This document shows, in pieces, positions 26,701 to 34,303 of a DNA stretch of 39,317 bases. The notes under the pieces are model-generated. The model was not told the DNA's origin. It worked only from the letters and a program-made list of their open reading frames with translations, and made no database searches. This DNA comes from Bacteroidales bacterium (GTDB lineage: Bacteria > Bacteroidota > Bacteroidia > Bacteroidales > UBA3663): the NCBI GenBank assembly GCA_024694125.1, contig JAILKE010000028.1, positions 1 to 39,317 on the forward strand, written 5' to 3'. Made by a program: the position numbers and the translations under genes. The stretch's first letter is position 1. The number at the start of each line of letters is the position of its first letter.

Positions 26701-26772
26701 CTCCTGTGCGGAGAGCACCTTTTTCTCCTGTGCGGAGGGCACCATTTTCTCCTATGCGGAGGGCACCCAGTT
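26701..26772 (+). repeat. Three 24-bp tandem repeats, each with a small hairpin
   Basis: Units start at 26701, 26725 and 26749. Each begins ctcctgtgcggag (the third has ctcctatgcggag), which folds as ctcc/ggag, followed by a gcacc motif. Confidence 0.9.
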
Positions 26773-26797
26773 CTTTGGCTTGACCCAAAGAACTGGG
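26766..26797. other. Perfect 13-bp hairpin
   Basis: Bases 26766-26778 (cccagttctttgg) pair perfectly with 26785-26797 around a 6-nt loop. There is no T-run. It overlaps the last 24-bp unit and resembles dispersed intergenic palindromes. Confidence 0.75.
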
Positions 26798-27040
26798 GAA
26801 GAAAGGTCAAGGCCTTACGTTCGTTTTCAACAGACGTTTTCTCGCCTCAGTATAAAACAAGTTCTTCTACATTCGGCTTAGCGAAAACGTTTCGTAGCCT
26901 GCAAAATCGTGGCCTCGCTCGAAAGAAAGTGAACTCGGCTGCGCCTCAAACAAACTTTCTTTCTTCGCGATTCTCACGATTTTGCTGCCGGCTACTCCAC
27001 TATGGCCGCCCCCACCTCGCCAAAACCTATCGGAAGAGAA

Positions 27041-27178
27041 GATTGCTATCACCGAAGCAGACTTTCACGTTAGTACAAGCGTCTGCACTGGGTCGCACTG
27101 AAAGTGCAATGATTGATATCACCGAAGCAGACTTGCACTTCAGTACGTGCGTTCACGAAGTCGCACTGAAAGTGCAAT
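27041..27178 (+). repeat. Two tandem ~69-bp repeats
   Basis: 27041-27110 and 27111-27178 share tatcaccgaagcagactt at the start and gtcgcactgaaagtgcaat at the end, with a more variable middle. Each copy ends in a gcact/agtgc hairpin. Confidence 0.88.
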
Positions 27179-27275
27179 AGATCATAGCCCAGGACAACGT
27201 CCTGGGTACCCCGAAGCCAGGAGGAGTTCGCCCAGAATGGGCAGCAGATTTCATGTGGTATGGGGTTGTAAATAA

Positions 27276-27330
27276 AAGGGTAGTAAAAAGGTAGTAAAAG
27301 AGTATTAAATAGGTATTACAAGGGTATTAT
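27276..27330 (+). repeat. Five 11-bp tandem repeats
   Basis: Units at 27276, 27287, 27298, 27309 and 27320 follow the pattern aaggGTAgTAa or aaggGTAtTAa, with the first two and last three forming subtypes. Confidence 0.8.
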
Positions 27331-27352
27331 TGTCCAATGATGAAAGTACCCT

Positions 27353-27411
27353 CAGCGTAAGTGAAGAGTAAGTGAAGAGTAAGTGTTTTCACTTACGCTA
27401 GTCTTACGCTG
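27353..27411. repeat. Palindrome with internal repeats
   Basis: cagcgtaag (27353-27361) is inverted at 27403-27411. Inside, agtaagtgaag-type words repeat, and gtaagtg (27379-27385) pairs with cacttac (27390-27396) around four Ts. Confidence 0.75.
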
Positions 27412-27725
27412 AACGTTTGCTCAGCCTTGCCTCGCACTCCGCTGTTACAACCCCGACACTACCTACATCGTACCGCCATAACTCCCATGTCGTCCTCGCT
27501 CTGCATCGGTCACATTACCTTCCGCCATCGGGTTCACAGGGGCAACAACTTTCATCAACGACCACACTCTACCCTACCCTCGCACTTTCCCATTTTCTGC
27601 GCTATCGATTGGGCAGCCCTCTCCGGCTCGGTCCGAAAATGGCTACATTTTGCCATACGCGCATAGCAACTCCTGCGTGTTCGCACATAAAAGCAGAGAA
27701 TAAATGCAAGAAATCTGCGCAAACT

Positions 27726-27757
27726 ATTGCATAAACCGAACAAAACCGCTATCTTTG
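27726..27757 (+). promoter_or_regulatory. Promoter with no downstream ORF on its strand
   Basis: ATTG (27726-27729, 3/4 match to TTTG), a 20-base spacer, and TATCTTTG (27750-27757, perfect -7). The next gene lies on the opposite strand. Confidence 0.65.
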
Positions 27758-27763
27758 CAATGT

Positions 27764-27835
27764 GTTTTTCATGGTATTAGATTTAAGGTAATGTAGGTGA
27801 ACGACTGTCGTGATGACAGCCGTTCATTGATTTTT
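27764..27835 (+). ncRNA. Candidate short RNA, about 70 nt
   Basis: Bounded by the promoter at 27726-27757 and a hairpin (27799-27809 with 27815-27825, 11 bp with one mismatch, 5-nt loop) followed by attgattttt. It contains gtattag at 27774-27780, also present before the hairpin of the unit at 15809-15930. I have the impression that the ttcatggtattagatttaag segment recurs in Bacteroidales genomes, but could not check. Function unknown. Confidence 0.5.
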
Positions 27836-27886
27836 AAACACCGTCATTTGATTTACTAACGCCTTCACCTTGATTATCAAAATATA

Positions 27887-27929
27887 AAAAGCGAGTCGGT
27901 CTCACCATTAAGATGGGACCGACTCGCTT
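27887..27929 (-). terminator. Terminator of the GNAT-sulP gene group
   Basis: A 13-bp perfect stem (27889-27901 with 27917-27929) lies 40 bases after the GNAT-fold gene stop. On the minus strand it runs into a T-tract at 27886-27890. Confidence 0.85.
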
Positions 27930-27968
27930 CATATCGTGTCGTATATAGTGCCCGACGGCGCGGCTGCC

Positions 27969-29099
27969 TCAGATGGGGCAAGTGAACGTGCAGCGCGTCT
28001 TGTGATGCACGGGGTTGAACACCGTCCAGGTATTCTGGATCTTCTTGTTGGTGACCAGCTCAGCATTGGACTCGATGTACTTGAATCCCCAGCGCCTGTA
28101 CTCCGGGATGAGGTCCGCGATGATGAGCGAGGTGACACCCTTGCCCTGGTAGTCGGGACGCACACCCATCAGCAGCATATCGACCGTATCCGTGGTGCCG
28201 CGCACGTACATGGCGCGCAGCAGGTGGAACCACCCGAAGGGCCACAGACTGCCGCCCGCCTTCTGCTGTGCCCGCGACAACGACGGGATGGAGAGCCCGA
28301 AGGCTATCAGGTTGTCGTCGGCATCGGTCACCAGACGTATCAGCTGCAGGGGCACCTGCGGCAGGTACAGAGCGATGTAGTAATCGATCTGCTCCTCGGT
28401 CAGTTCCGTGAAGCCGTATATCTTGGCATAGGACTCATTCATCAAGCGGAAGAGCTTGTGCCCCCACACACGGGCGAAGTGCTTGGCGTCGAGGTCCGTG
28501 AAGACCCTCAACCCATAGCGCTCGCCGATGTAGCGGGCGATGCGCTGATGCTTCTCGGGCACGCTCTGTGGAGCCGCGATGCGGAACTCGAACCAGGTTG
28601 CCTCGCGTTCCATGCCGTAGGCGGCGAAGTGCCGTTCGTAGTAGGGATAGTTGTAGTAATTGGCCGTGGTGGGCAGTTGGTCAAACCCCTCCACCAGGCA
28701 ACCCTCATTGTCTATGTCGGTAGGGGCCAATGGTCCTACCAGTTTGTCCATCCCCCGTTCCTTGCCCCACGCACGCACGGCATCGAGCAACGCACGGCTC
28801 ACCTCCAGGTCGTCGATGAAGTCGGACCAGCAGAAGCGGCATATACGGCTGCCGTACTTCTGGTTGGAACGACGGTTGACGAAACCAGCGATGCGTCCCA
28901 CGGGCTTGCCGTCGCGCCAGGCCATATAGAAGACAGAGTCGCAGAACTGATAGACGGGATTCTTGGCCGGATCGCAGGCATCGACCTCCATCGTGATGAT
29001 GGGAGGCACGAAATACTCACAACCCCGATACAGGTCAATGACAAACTTGACAAACCGCCCGAGTGCCTTGCGGCCCTCTATCCTGCGTATCTCTATCAT
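27969..29099 (-). CDS. GNAT-fold acyltransferase-like protein (376 aa)
   Basis: Probably a two-lobed N-acyltransferase-like protein of the YghO type; the substrate is unknown. The N-terminal half contains PVGRIAGFVNRRSNQKYG and LVGPLAPTDIDNEGCLVEGFD, the latter typical of this group. The C-terminal half has the acetyl-CoA-binding style strand-loop MLLMGVRPDYQGKGVTSLII near 310-330 (QGKG as in the RxxGxG/A motif), then ESNAELVTNKKIQNTW. It starts 15 bases after the sulP stop, so the two are an operon. Confidence 0.8.
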   Translation of the reverse strand: MIEIRRIEGRKALGRFVKFVIDLYRGCEYFVPPIITMEVDACDPAKNPVYQFCDSVFYMAWRDGKPVGRIAGFVNRRSNQKYGSRICRFCWSDFIDDLEVSRALLDAVRAWGKERGMDKLVGPLAPTDIDNEGCLVEGFDQLPTTANYYNYPYYERHFAAYGMEREATWFEFRIAAPQSVPEKHQRIARYIGERYGLRVFTDLDAKHFARVWGHKLFRLMNESYAKIYGFTELTEEQIDYYIALYLPQVPLQLIRLVTDADDNLIAFGLSIPSLSRAQQKAGGSLWPFGWFHLLRAMYVRGTTDTVDMLLMGVRPDYQGKGVTSLIIADLIPEYRRWGFKYIESNAELVTNKKIQNTWTVFNPVHHKTRCTFTCPI

Positions 29100-29114
29100 A
29101 GTAATTGATTCGGT

Positions 29115-30911
29115 TTAGTGTGCACGATGTCCGGTGCGGGGACGGCTCACTACCTCCTGCGCACGGGCCATGGCACCGTTGATGTGGTCGAAGATATTCT
29201 TCTCACCGACCTCGCCGTACAGGCTCGACTTGCGTATCACCTTGAGTACCTCGGGACGCACGCCGCTCAGCACCACATGGATGCCCTGTTCGTGGCTCTT
29301 GTGGATGAATACCTGCAGATTGTGCAGACCTGTCGCATCGACAAACGGTACCTTGCGCATACGGATGATTCGGACACGCGGCGCCTCGTCGAACTGTGCC
29401 GAGAGTTCCTCAAACTTGTTGGCGATGCCGAAGAAGAATGGACCATCTATCTCATAGACCTGTACACCCTCGGGTATCTGCAGCGCCTCCTCGTGAGTGA
29501 CGTTCACGTCGCTGTCGTTATTGACATCAATCTCGCCCTCCTGCAGGGAGATGTGACCCACACTGGCCACACGGCGGAAGAGCAGCACGCAGGCCAGCAC
29601 CAGACCGAACTCGATGGCAATGGTGAGGTCGAAGATGATGGTGAGCAGGAACGTGACGAGCAGTACGCTCACGTCGCTCTTCGGATTGTGCAGCATGGCA
29701 CGGAAGGTGCGCCAGCCTGACATGTTGTACGACACGATGACCAATACGCCTGCCAGACATGCCATAGGGATGTAATTGGCCAACGGCATCAGGATGAGCA
29801 GGATGAGCAACAGTACCACGGCATGGATGATGCCGGCTACAGGGGTGCGACCGCCATTGTTGATATTGGTCATGGTACGCGCGATGGCGCCCGTGGCAGG
29901 GATACCGCCGAAGATAGGTGATGCGATATTGGCCACACCCTGAGCAATGAGCTCGGTGTTCGAATTGTGCTGATCGCCTATCACACCGTCAGCCACAGCA
30001 GCACTGAGCAGCGACTCGATGGCACCCAGCATGGCGATGGTGAAGGCGATAGGCATCAACTGACGGATCATGTCGAACGTAATCTCGGGCACTACCGGCG
30101 CAGGGAGCTTGCCCTGGATGGTGAAGCGGTCTCCGATGGTGTCGATACCGGTCACGCCGGCCCACTCCTTGAGGCAGATGACCAGCACGGTGATGATGAT
30201 GATGGCGTAGAGCGAACCTGGAATCTTGTTCAATCCCGGTACGCGACGCACCCACTTGGGTGAGAATATGATGATCAGGATGCTGAGCAGAGCCATCACA
30301 AAGTTCCACATGTTGAAGTACTGGAAGTGATTATAGTAGCATGCCCACTTGCCGAGGAAGTCGCCAGGAGTCTTGAGCGGCGCCAGCAACGGCTGTCCCG
30401 TAGCGGTGTCAATGACCACCTGACCCGTGGCAGGATCGATGACCTGCTGCTTCAGTCCGAACACATCACCCATCTGCGTGGTGAAGATGGTGACGGCTAT
30501 ACCCGCCGTGAAACCGATGATGATGGGATAGGGAATGAACTTGATCACATTGCCCAACTTGAACACACCCATCAGGATGAGCAGCACACCGGCCATCAGC
30601 GTTGCGATGAGCAGGCCCTGCAGGCCATAGGCAGGATCGGTGACGATGCCATAGATGATGACGATGAAGGCGCCGGTCGGACCACCTATCTGCACCTTGG
30701 AGCCACCCAGGAGCGAGATGATGAAACCAGCCACAATAGCGGTGATGATACCCTTCTCGGGCGATACACCACTGGCTATACCAAAGGCGATAGCCAACGG
30801 CAGAGCTACGATACCCGTGATGAGTCCAGCCATAGCGTCCTGGGCGAACTTCTGGGAATTGTAGTCCTTCAGACAAGAAAACAATTTTGGCTTAAAATCC
30901 AATACTTTCAT
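29115..30911 (-). CDS. SulP/SLC26-family anion transporter with STAS domain (598 aa)
   Basis: Inner membrane permease for sulfate, bicarbonate or a similar anion. The N-terminus begins with a short cytosolic helix, then AMAGLITGIVALPLAIAFGIASGVSP (the SulP first transmembrane motif) and about 12 hydrophobic segments to residue ~450. GGIPATGAIARTMTNINNGGRTP is the conserved SulP core signature. The STAS domain occupies about 470-580 with VYEIDGPFFFG and FVDATGL. Between transmembrane segments, residues ~157-172 carry a duplicated D-x-ATGQ pattern (DPATGQVVIDTATGQ) that looks like a small insertion. No clear promoter lies in the 153 bases up to upp, so it may be transcribed with it. Confidence 0.95.
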   Translation of the reverse strand: MKVLDFKPKLFSCLKDYNSQKFAQDAMAGLITGIVALPLAIAFGIASGVSPEKGIITAIVAGFIISLLGGSKVQIGGPTGAFIVIIYGIVTDPAYGLQGLLIATLMAGVLLILMGVFKLGNVIKFIPYPIIIGFTAGIAVTIFTTQMGDVFGLKQQVIDPATGQVVIDTATGQPLLAPLKTPGDFLGKWACYYNHFQYFNMWNFVMALLSILIIIFSPKWVRRVPGLNKIPGSLYAIIIITVLVICLKEWAGVTGIDTIGDRFTIQGKLPAPVVPEITFDMIRQLMPIAFTIAMLGAIESLLSAAVADGVIGDQHNSNTELIAQGVANIASPIFGGIPATGAIARTMTNINNGGRTPVAGIIHAVVLLLILLILMPLANYIPMACLAGVLVIVSYNMSGWRTFRAMLHNPKSDVSVLLVTFLLTIIFDLTIAIEFGLVLACVLLFRRVASVGHISLQEGEIDVNNDSDVNVTHEEALQIPEGVQVYEIDGPFFFGIANKFEELSAQFDEAPRVRIIRMRKVPFVDATGLHNLQVFIHKSHEQGIHVVLSGVRPEVLKVIRKSSLYGEVGEKNIFDHINGAMARAQEVVSRPRTGHRAH

Positions 30912-31064
30912 ACTAAATACCTTAAATAATTATATGCCTCAATAAATTCAATGGGGAAACGAATAGTGTGAACAGGCAGTCCCAGCGGTATCAGGACACC
31001 CTCACAGAATCATTGATTGTCGTATATGCACTTTTTTATCTTGGGCTATCAGCCCGACGGCGGA

Positions 31065-31715
31065 TTATTCCTTCTCACCGAAAGCCAGGTCGCCGGCATC
31101 ACCCAGTCCAGGCACAATGTACTTATGCTGGTTCAGATAACTGTCCACTGCACCTACCCACAGGGTTGCATCCTCGGGCAACTTGTCCTGCAGATAATCG
31201 AGCGCCTCCTGCGATGCTATCACCGAGAGTATGTGCAGATGGGCAGGTGTACCCTTGGTCAGCAGTGCCTCGTAGGCCAGTTGCATCGAACCGCCGGTAG
31301 CCAGCATCGGGTCACACAGCAACAGCGTCTTGCCGTCCAGTGTAGGCGATGCGATATACTCGATATGAATGTCGAAATTGAAGTCCTCGTCGTACTTGCG
31401 ATAGGCCGAAACGAAGGCATTCTCGGCATCGTCAAAGACATCGAGCACACCCTGATGCAACGGCAGTGCTGCACGCAGTATGGCGCCTACCACGAGTTGG
31501 TCATCGGACAACATACAGTCTGCTACTCCCAGTGGAGTGGTCACGTCGGTCGATTGGTAGTGCAGCTGCTTGCTCACCTCATAAGCCATCACCTGTCCTA
31601 TACGTTCTATGTTCTTGCGGAAACGCATACGGTCTTTCTGTATATTCACGTCACGCATCTCCGCCACATACTTGTTTACGACAGAGTTAGTCTTCGAAAA
31701 ATCGACAATTTTCAT
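31065..31715 (-). CDS. upp: Uracil phosphoribosyltransferase (216 aa)
   Basis: Converts uracil and PRPP to UMP in pyrimidine salvage. The PRPP-binding motif LLLCDPMLATGGSM is at about 130-143, preceded by AILRAALPLHQGV, and the uracil-binding end YIVPGLGDAGDLAFG closes the protein. The length is normal. It has a consensus promoter at 31749-31779 and is divergent from the esterase gene. Confidence 0.95.
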   Translation of the reverse strand: MKIVDFSKTNSVVNKYVAEMRDVNIQKDRMRFRKNIERIGQVMAYEVSKQLHYQSTDVTTPLGVADCMLSDDQLVVGAILRAALPLHQGVLDVFDDAENAFVSAYRKYDEDFNFDIHIEYIASPTLDGKTLLLCDPMLATGGSMQLAYEALLTKGTPAHLHILSVIASQEALDYLQDKLPEDATLWVGAVDSYLNQHKYIVPGLGDAGDLAFGEKE

Positions 31716-31748
31716 AATCTATCAAGTTATCTTAGGTGATTTTGAGTG

Positions 31749-31779
31749 CAAAAATAGATAAAAATTCACACTTTGCAAA
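31749..31779 (-). promoter_or_regulatory. Promoter for upp
   Basis: Minus strand TTTG (31776-31779), a 19-base spacer, and TATTTTTG (31749-31756): both elements match consensus, about 35 bases before the ATG. Confidence 0.8.
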
Positions 31780-31851
31780 CTAATAATTCAAAATTTCTTG
31801 CAAAAGTCGCAATAAATGACCAACTTTGCACTGAGTGCAACACACATTTTG

Positions 31852-31859
31852 TAAATTTG
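31852..31859 (+). promoter_or_regulatory. -7 element for the esterase gene
   Basis: TAAATTTG matches TAnnTTTG, 25 bases before the ATG at 31885. A TTTG at 31825-31828 is 23 bases upstream, a little far for a standard -33. Confidence 0.5.
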
Positions 31860-31884
31860 CCTCATAAAAAATGTATTTTTCATT

Positions 31885-32478
31885 ATGTCAAAAAAGATAA
31901 TTTACTTCCACGGCTTTTCTTCGGCCGGATCAACCGGTACGGCCACCAATCTACGAAACTACCTGTATGACAAGGATGTCCGTGTCCTCAGCCCCGACAT
32001 CCCGACCAGTCCAGCCGAGGCTGTACGTTTCCTGCACGACTATGTCGAAGCGGAACAGCCGGACCTGATCATCGGCACCAGCATGGGCGGCTTCTATGCC
32101 GAACTGCAGCATGGCTACAAACGCATATTGGTCAATCCATCCTTCCACATGGCAAAACTGCTCACGTTCAGAGGATTGGGCAACGTCGAGTTCCAAAACA
32201 AGCGCGAGGACGGTGCCACGCACTTCAAGGTCGATAAGCAGATGATTGAGGAGTTCAAGGCTGCCGAGAAACTATCCTTCCAGGACATCACCCCCGAGGA
32301 CAAGGCTCTGGTCTATGGACTCTTCGGCAAGAATGACAAGACTGTCAATACTCAGGGTGACTTCACCAAGCATTACGGCAAGGATCACTTCACCATCTTC
32401 GACGGTGAGCATCGCCTCAACGACAAGATTGTCAAATCTACCGTCATGCCATTGATCATCCAACTGTTTGAACTCTAA
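31885..32478 (+). CDS. YqiA/UPF0227-type alpha/beta hydrolase, putative esterase (197 aa)
   Basis: Small cytosolic alpha/beta hydrolase. The oxyanion-side motif YFHGFSSAG opens the protein, the nucleophile elbow GTSMGG places the catalytic serine at S66, D151 in FGKNDKTVN is the likely acid, and H176 in GEHRLND the base. All three residues are present. The length matches the YqiA/YcfP group, whose substrates are poorly known. It is monocistronic, ending at the bidirectional terminator at 32588. Confidence 0.9.
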   Translation: MSKKIIYFHGFSSAGSTGTATNLRNYLYDKDVRVLSPDIPTSPAEAVRFLHDYVEAEQPDLIIGTSMGGFYAELQHGYKRILVNPSFHMAKLLTFRGLGNVEFQNKREDGATHFKVDKQMIEEFKAAEKLSFQDITPEDKALVYGLFGKNDKTVNTQGDFTKHYGKDHFTIFDGEHRLNDKIVKSTVMPLIIQLFEL

Positions 32479-32528
32479 AAGGGAAATTTTTAATTTTTAA
32501 CTTTTAATTTTTAATTTCTTCCCCGCTT

Positions 32529-32572
32529 CCCTGTCACTACCTTGTCAATTCCTTGTCAATTCCCTGTCAATT
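32529..32572 (+). repeat. Four 11-bp tandem repeats after the esterase gene
   Basis: Units at 32529, 32540, 32551 and 32562: ccctgtcacta, ccttgtcaatt, ccttgtcaatt, ccctgtcaatt. An attttta-rich stretch (32485-32516) precedes them. Confidence 0.88.
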
Positions 32573-32587
32573 CCTTTTAAAAAATAT

Positions 32588-32625
32588 CGCCCCCTGTAGT
32601 CGGACTACAGAGGGCGTTGTTTTTA
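32588..32625. terminator. Bidirectional terminator between the esterase and susD genes
   Basis: Stem 32588-32600 with 32604-32616 (13 positions, one mismatch, loop cgg). The + strand continues ttgttttta and the minus strand continues atatttttt, so it serves both convergent genes. Confidence 0.88.
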
Positions 32626-32626
32626 T

Positions 32627-34258
32627 TTATTCAGGCTTGTAGGCCTCAATCTCCTCACTTGTTTCGAGCACTCCGACAGGCGAGGTATTGTCCTTCACAT
32701 CCCACCAGATGCGGACGTAGCGGTCATCCTTGCCCTGCAGGTAGTCCGTGATAGCGGCAGCGCTGCACTCGGGATTGAGACTGCAATCATTGTCCGTATA
32801 ACAGAGACGGTAGGGGAACGTGGCGTGGTTGTTGTCCAACTGGCCTTGATATACAGGCAGTTCGGGATAGTTGTTGATGCGCCAATCGGCCCATGCCTCA
32901 ACTCCGTCAGTCAGGTAACCTGCCAACCAACGCTGCAACCATATCTGGCGCAGGCGCTGCTCGGGATTGGCCGAGAGCTTGACTTTGTCCTGAGCCATAT
33001 AGGCAGCCAGGTCATACTCGAAGGAACCACCCACATTGACCTTCTCCAGTTCAGCCTCAAATTCGAACGAGGCACGGATTCCGTCGTTGTAGAGAGTCTC
33101 CACATCGGCCGAAATCCAACCTAACTGAGCAGCCTCCGCCATGACGAGCAGGGCGCGTGCAGCCGTGATGACACCGTAGGTAGCGGTCTGTGCGCAATAC
33201 TTGTCGCCGACCGAGCAGCAGTACTTTGACTGGGCTGCCACCTCGGCATTGCTGGACAGTCCGAACGGTACGCCGCGATAGCTGCGGAAGTCGTTGGGGC
33301 CATAGGCTCCGGCCTTGCCCTTGTATGCGCTGGCGGTGACATTGCAGTAGGTGAACAGACGTGGGTCCTGGTAGTGCTTCAAACTATCGACGATGACCTT
33401 GTTCGGCACGTGGTTCTGGTTACCATTGTCGATGTTGTAGGCTGTGCTGTACATCGGGGCGAAGTTCATCGTCGATGAATTGTTGTTGTCGTATGTATAG
33501 GTGAATGAATCCTGATAGTCCACCATACCGCCATCGGCATAGGCTGCTGCGAAGCGAGCCTTGCCCTGTACGGGATCGACGTCCTTCATCTTGATGGCCA
33601 TCATCATACGCAATGTTGCATTGAACCGTTTCCAGCGCTTGATATTGCCGCCATAGAAGATATCATATTCGGCAGCAGCCATATTGACCGACTCATCGAA
33701 CATATCATAAGCCTCGCACAGGTCGGCGTCCAGCCCACTGTATATAACATCCGTATTGTCGTACGCCGGTGTCCAGTTACCCTTGCTGCCTTGCAGAGCC
33801 TCCAGGTAAGGAGTTGGGCCGATGATGTCCGTGATACTCATGTAGAAGAAGGCACGCAACGTACGGGCTATGGCTATCTGGTTCTCCTTGGGACCCCACG
33901 CCAGCACGTAGGCCGAGGACTTCGATTCATCCTCATTCTGCTCGATGATCTCGTTGAGCGTACGGATGGCATAGTAATAGAAATGGTCGGACTGGAACTG
34001 CGTGGTGCAGTCGAGTGGGCCATACTGATTGTTCTTGGACTCCGATAGATAGCCCGGATACTGCTGTGACCAGATATCGTAATAATAGGAATTGCAGACG
34101 AAATACTTCACATAGCGCGAACTGAACAGGAACTGGGCGTAGGTGGTACTCTCCGACGGATAGTTGGGATTGACATTCATGTCGCCAAAGTCGCCGCACG
34201 CGGTCAGCCCCATTGCCGAGACTGCCATGGCGAGTACTGTTTGATTGATATATTTCAT
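32627..34258 (-). CDS. SusD/RagB-family outer membrane lipoprotein, SusD-like_2 type (543 aa)
   Basis: Nutrient-binding lipoprotein paired with the SusC upstream. The ATG at 34258 is preferred over the one at 34303 because it starts a lipoprotein signal (MKYINQTVLAMAVSAMGLTAC, Cys21) and leaves a normal 45-base spacer after susC. The mature start GDFGDMNVNPNYPSE, the RTLRAFFYMSITDIIGPTPYLEA segment near 155, and the C-terminal IWLQRWLAGYLTDGVEAWADWR belong to the SusD-like_2 group. No glycosidase is adjacent, so the substrate cannot be read from context; such pairs can also import non-glycan nutrients. Confidence 0.94.
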   Translation of the reverse strand: MKYINQTVLAMAVSAMGLTACGDFGDMNVNPNYPSESTTYAQFLFSSRYVKYFVCNSYYYDIWSQQYPGYLSESKNNQYGPLDCTTQFQSDHFYYYAIRTLNEIIEQNEDESKSSAYVLAWGPKENQIAIARTLRAFFYMSITDIIGPTPYLEALQGSKGNWTPAYDNTDVIYSGLDADLCEAYDMFDESVNMAAAEYDIFYGGNIKRWKRFNATLRMMMAIKMKDVDPVQGKARFAAAYADGGMVDYQDSFTYTYDNNNSSTMNFAPMYSTAYNIDNGNQNHVPNKVIVDSLKHYQDPRLFTYCNVTASAYKGKAGAYGPNDFRSYRGVPFGLSSNAEVAAQSKYCCSVGDKYCAQTATYGVITAARALLVMAEAAQLGWISADVETLYNDGIRASFEFEAELEKVNVGGSFEYDLAAYMAQDKVKLSANPEQRLRQIWLQRWLAGYLTDGVEAWADWRINNYPELPVYQGQLDNNHATFPYRLCYTDNDCSLNPECSAAAITDYLQGKDDRYVRIWWDVKDNTSPVGVLETSEEIEAYKPE

Positions 34259-34303
34259 ATTCAAATATTCTGATTGTTGAAAGAAAAGATGTAAGCCTCT
34301 CAA

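Larger units (their letters stand above)
26602..27968. other. 1.37-kb region without a convincing gene; mosaic of repeats and hairpins
   Basis: Between two terminators (26629-26665 and 27887-27929) no reading frame has a signal peptide, recognisable domain or plausible codon use. Instead it holds a 3 x 24-bp repeat (26701), a 13-bp perfect hairpin (26766), two ~69-bp tandem copies (27041), a small hairpin (27188-27206), a 5 x 11-bp repeat (27276), a repeat-bearing palindrome (27353) and an orphan promoter-terminator unit (27726-27835). The remaining pieces 26800-27040 and 27420-27720 show nothing I can name. Short ORFs at 27417-27734 are judged random. Confidence 0.7.

Noticed and set aside
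26701-27330. Possible CRISPR array
   Set aside because: Repeats are directly tandem or vary in unit, there are no unique spacers of constant length, and no cas genes are present.
27417-27734. Overlapping small ORFs in the repeat-rich gap
   Set aside because: No signal peptide, domain, promoter or plausible codon pattern; probably chance openings.
30990-31064. Possible terminator after upp
   Set aside because: Only a 5-bp gggct/agccc stem without a T-run on the minus strand; too weak to annotate.
34259-34303. Longer start for the second susD
   Set aside because: It would place 15 residues ahead of the lipoprotein signal peptide and leave no spacer after susC.
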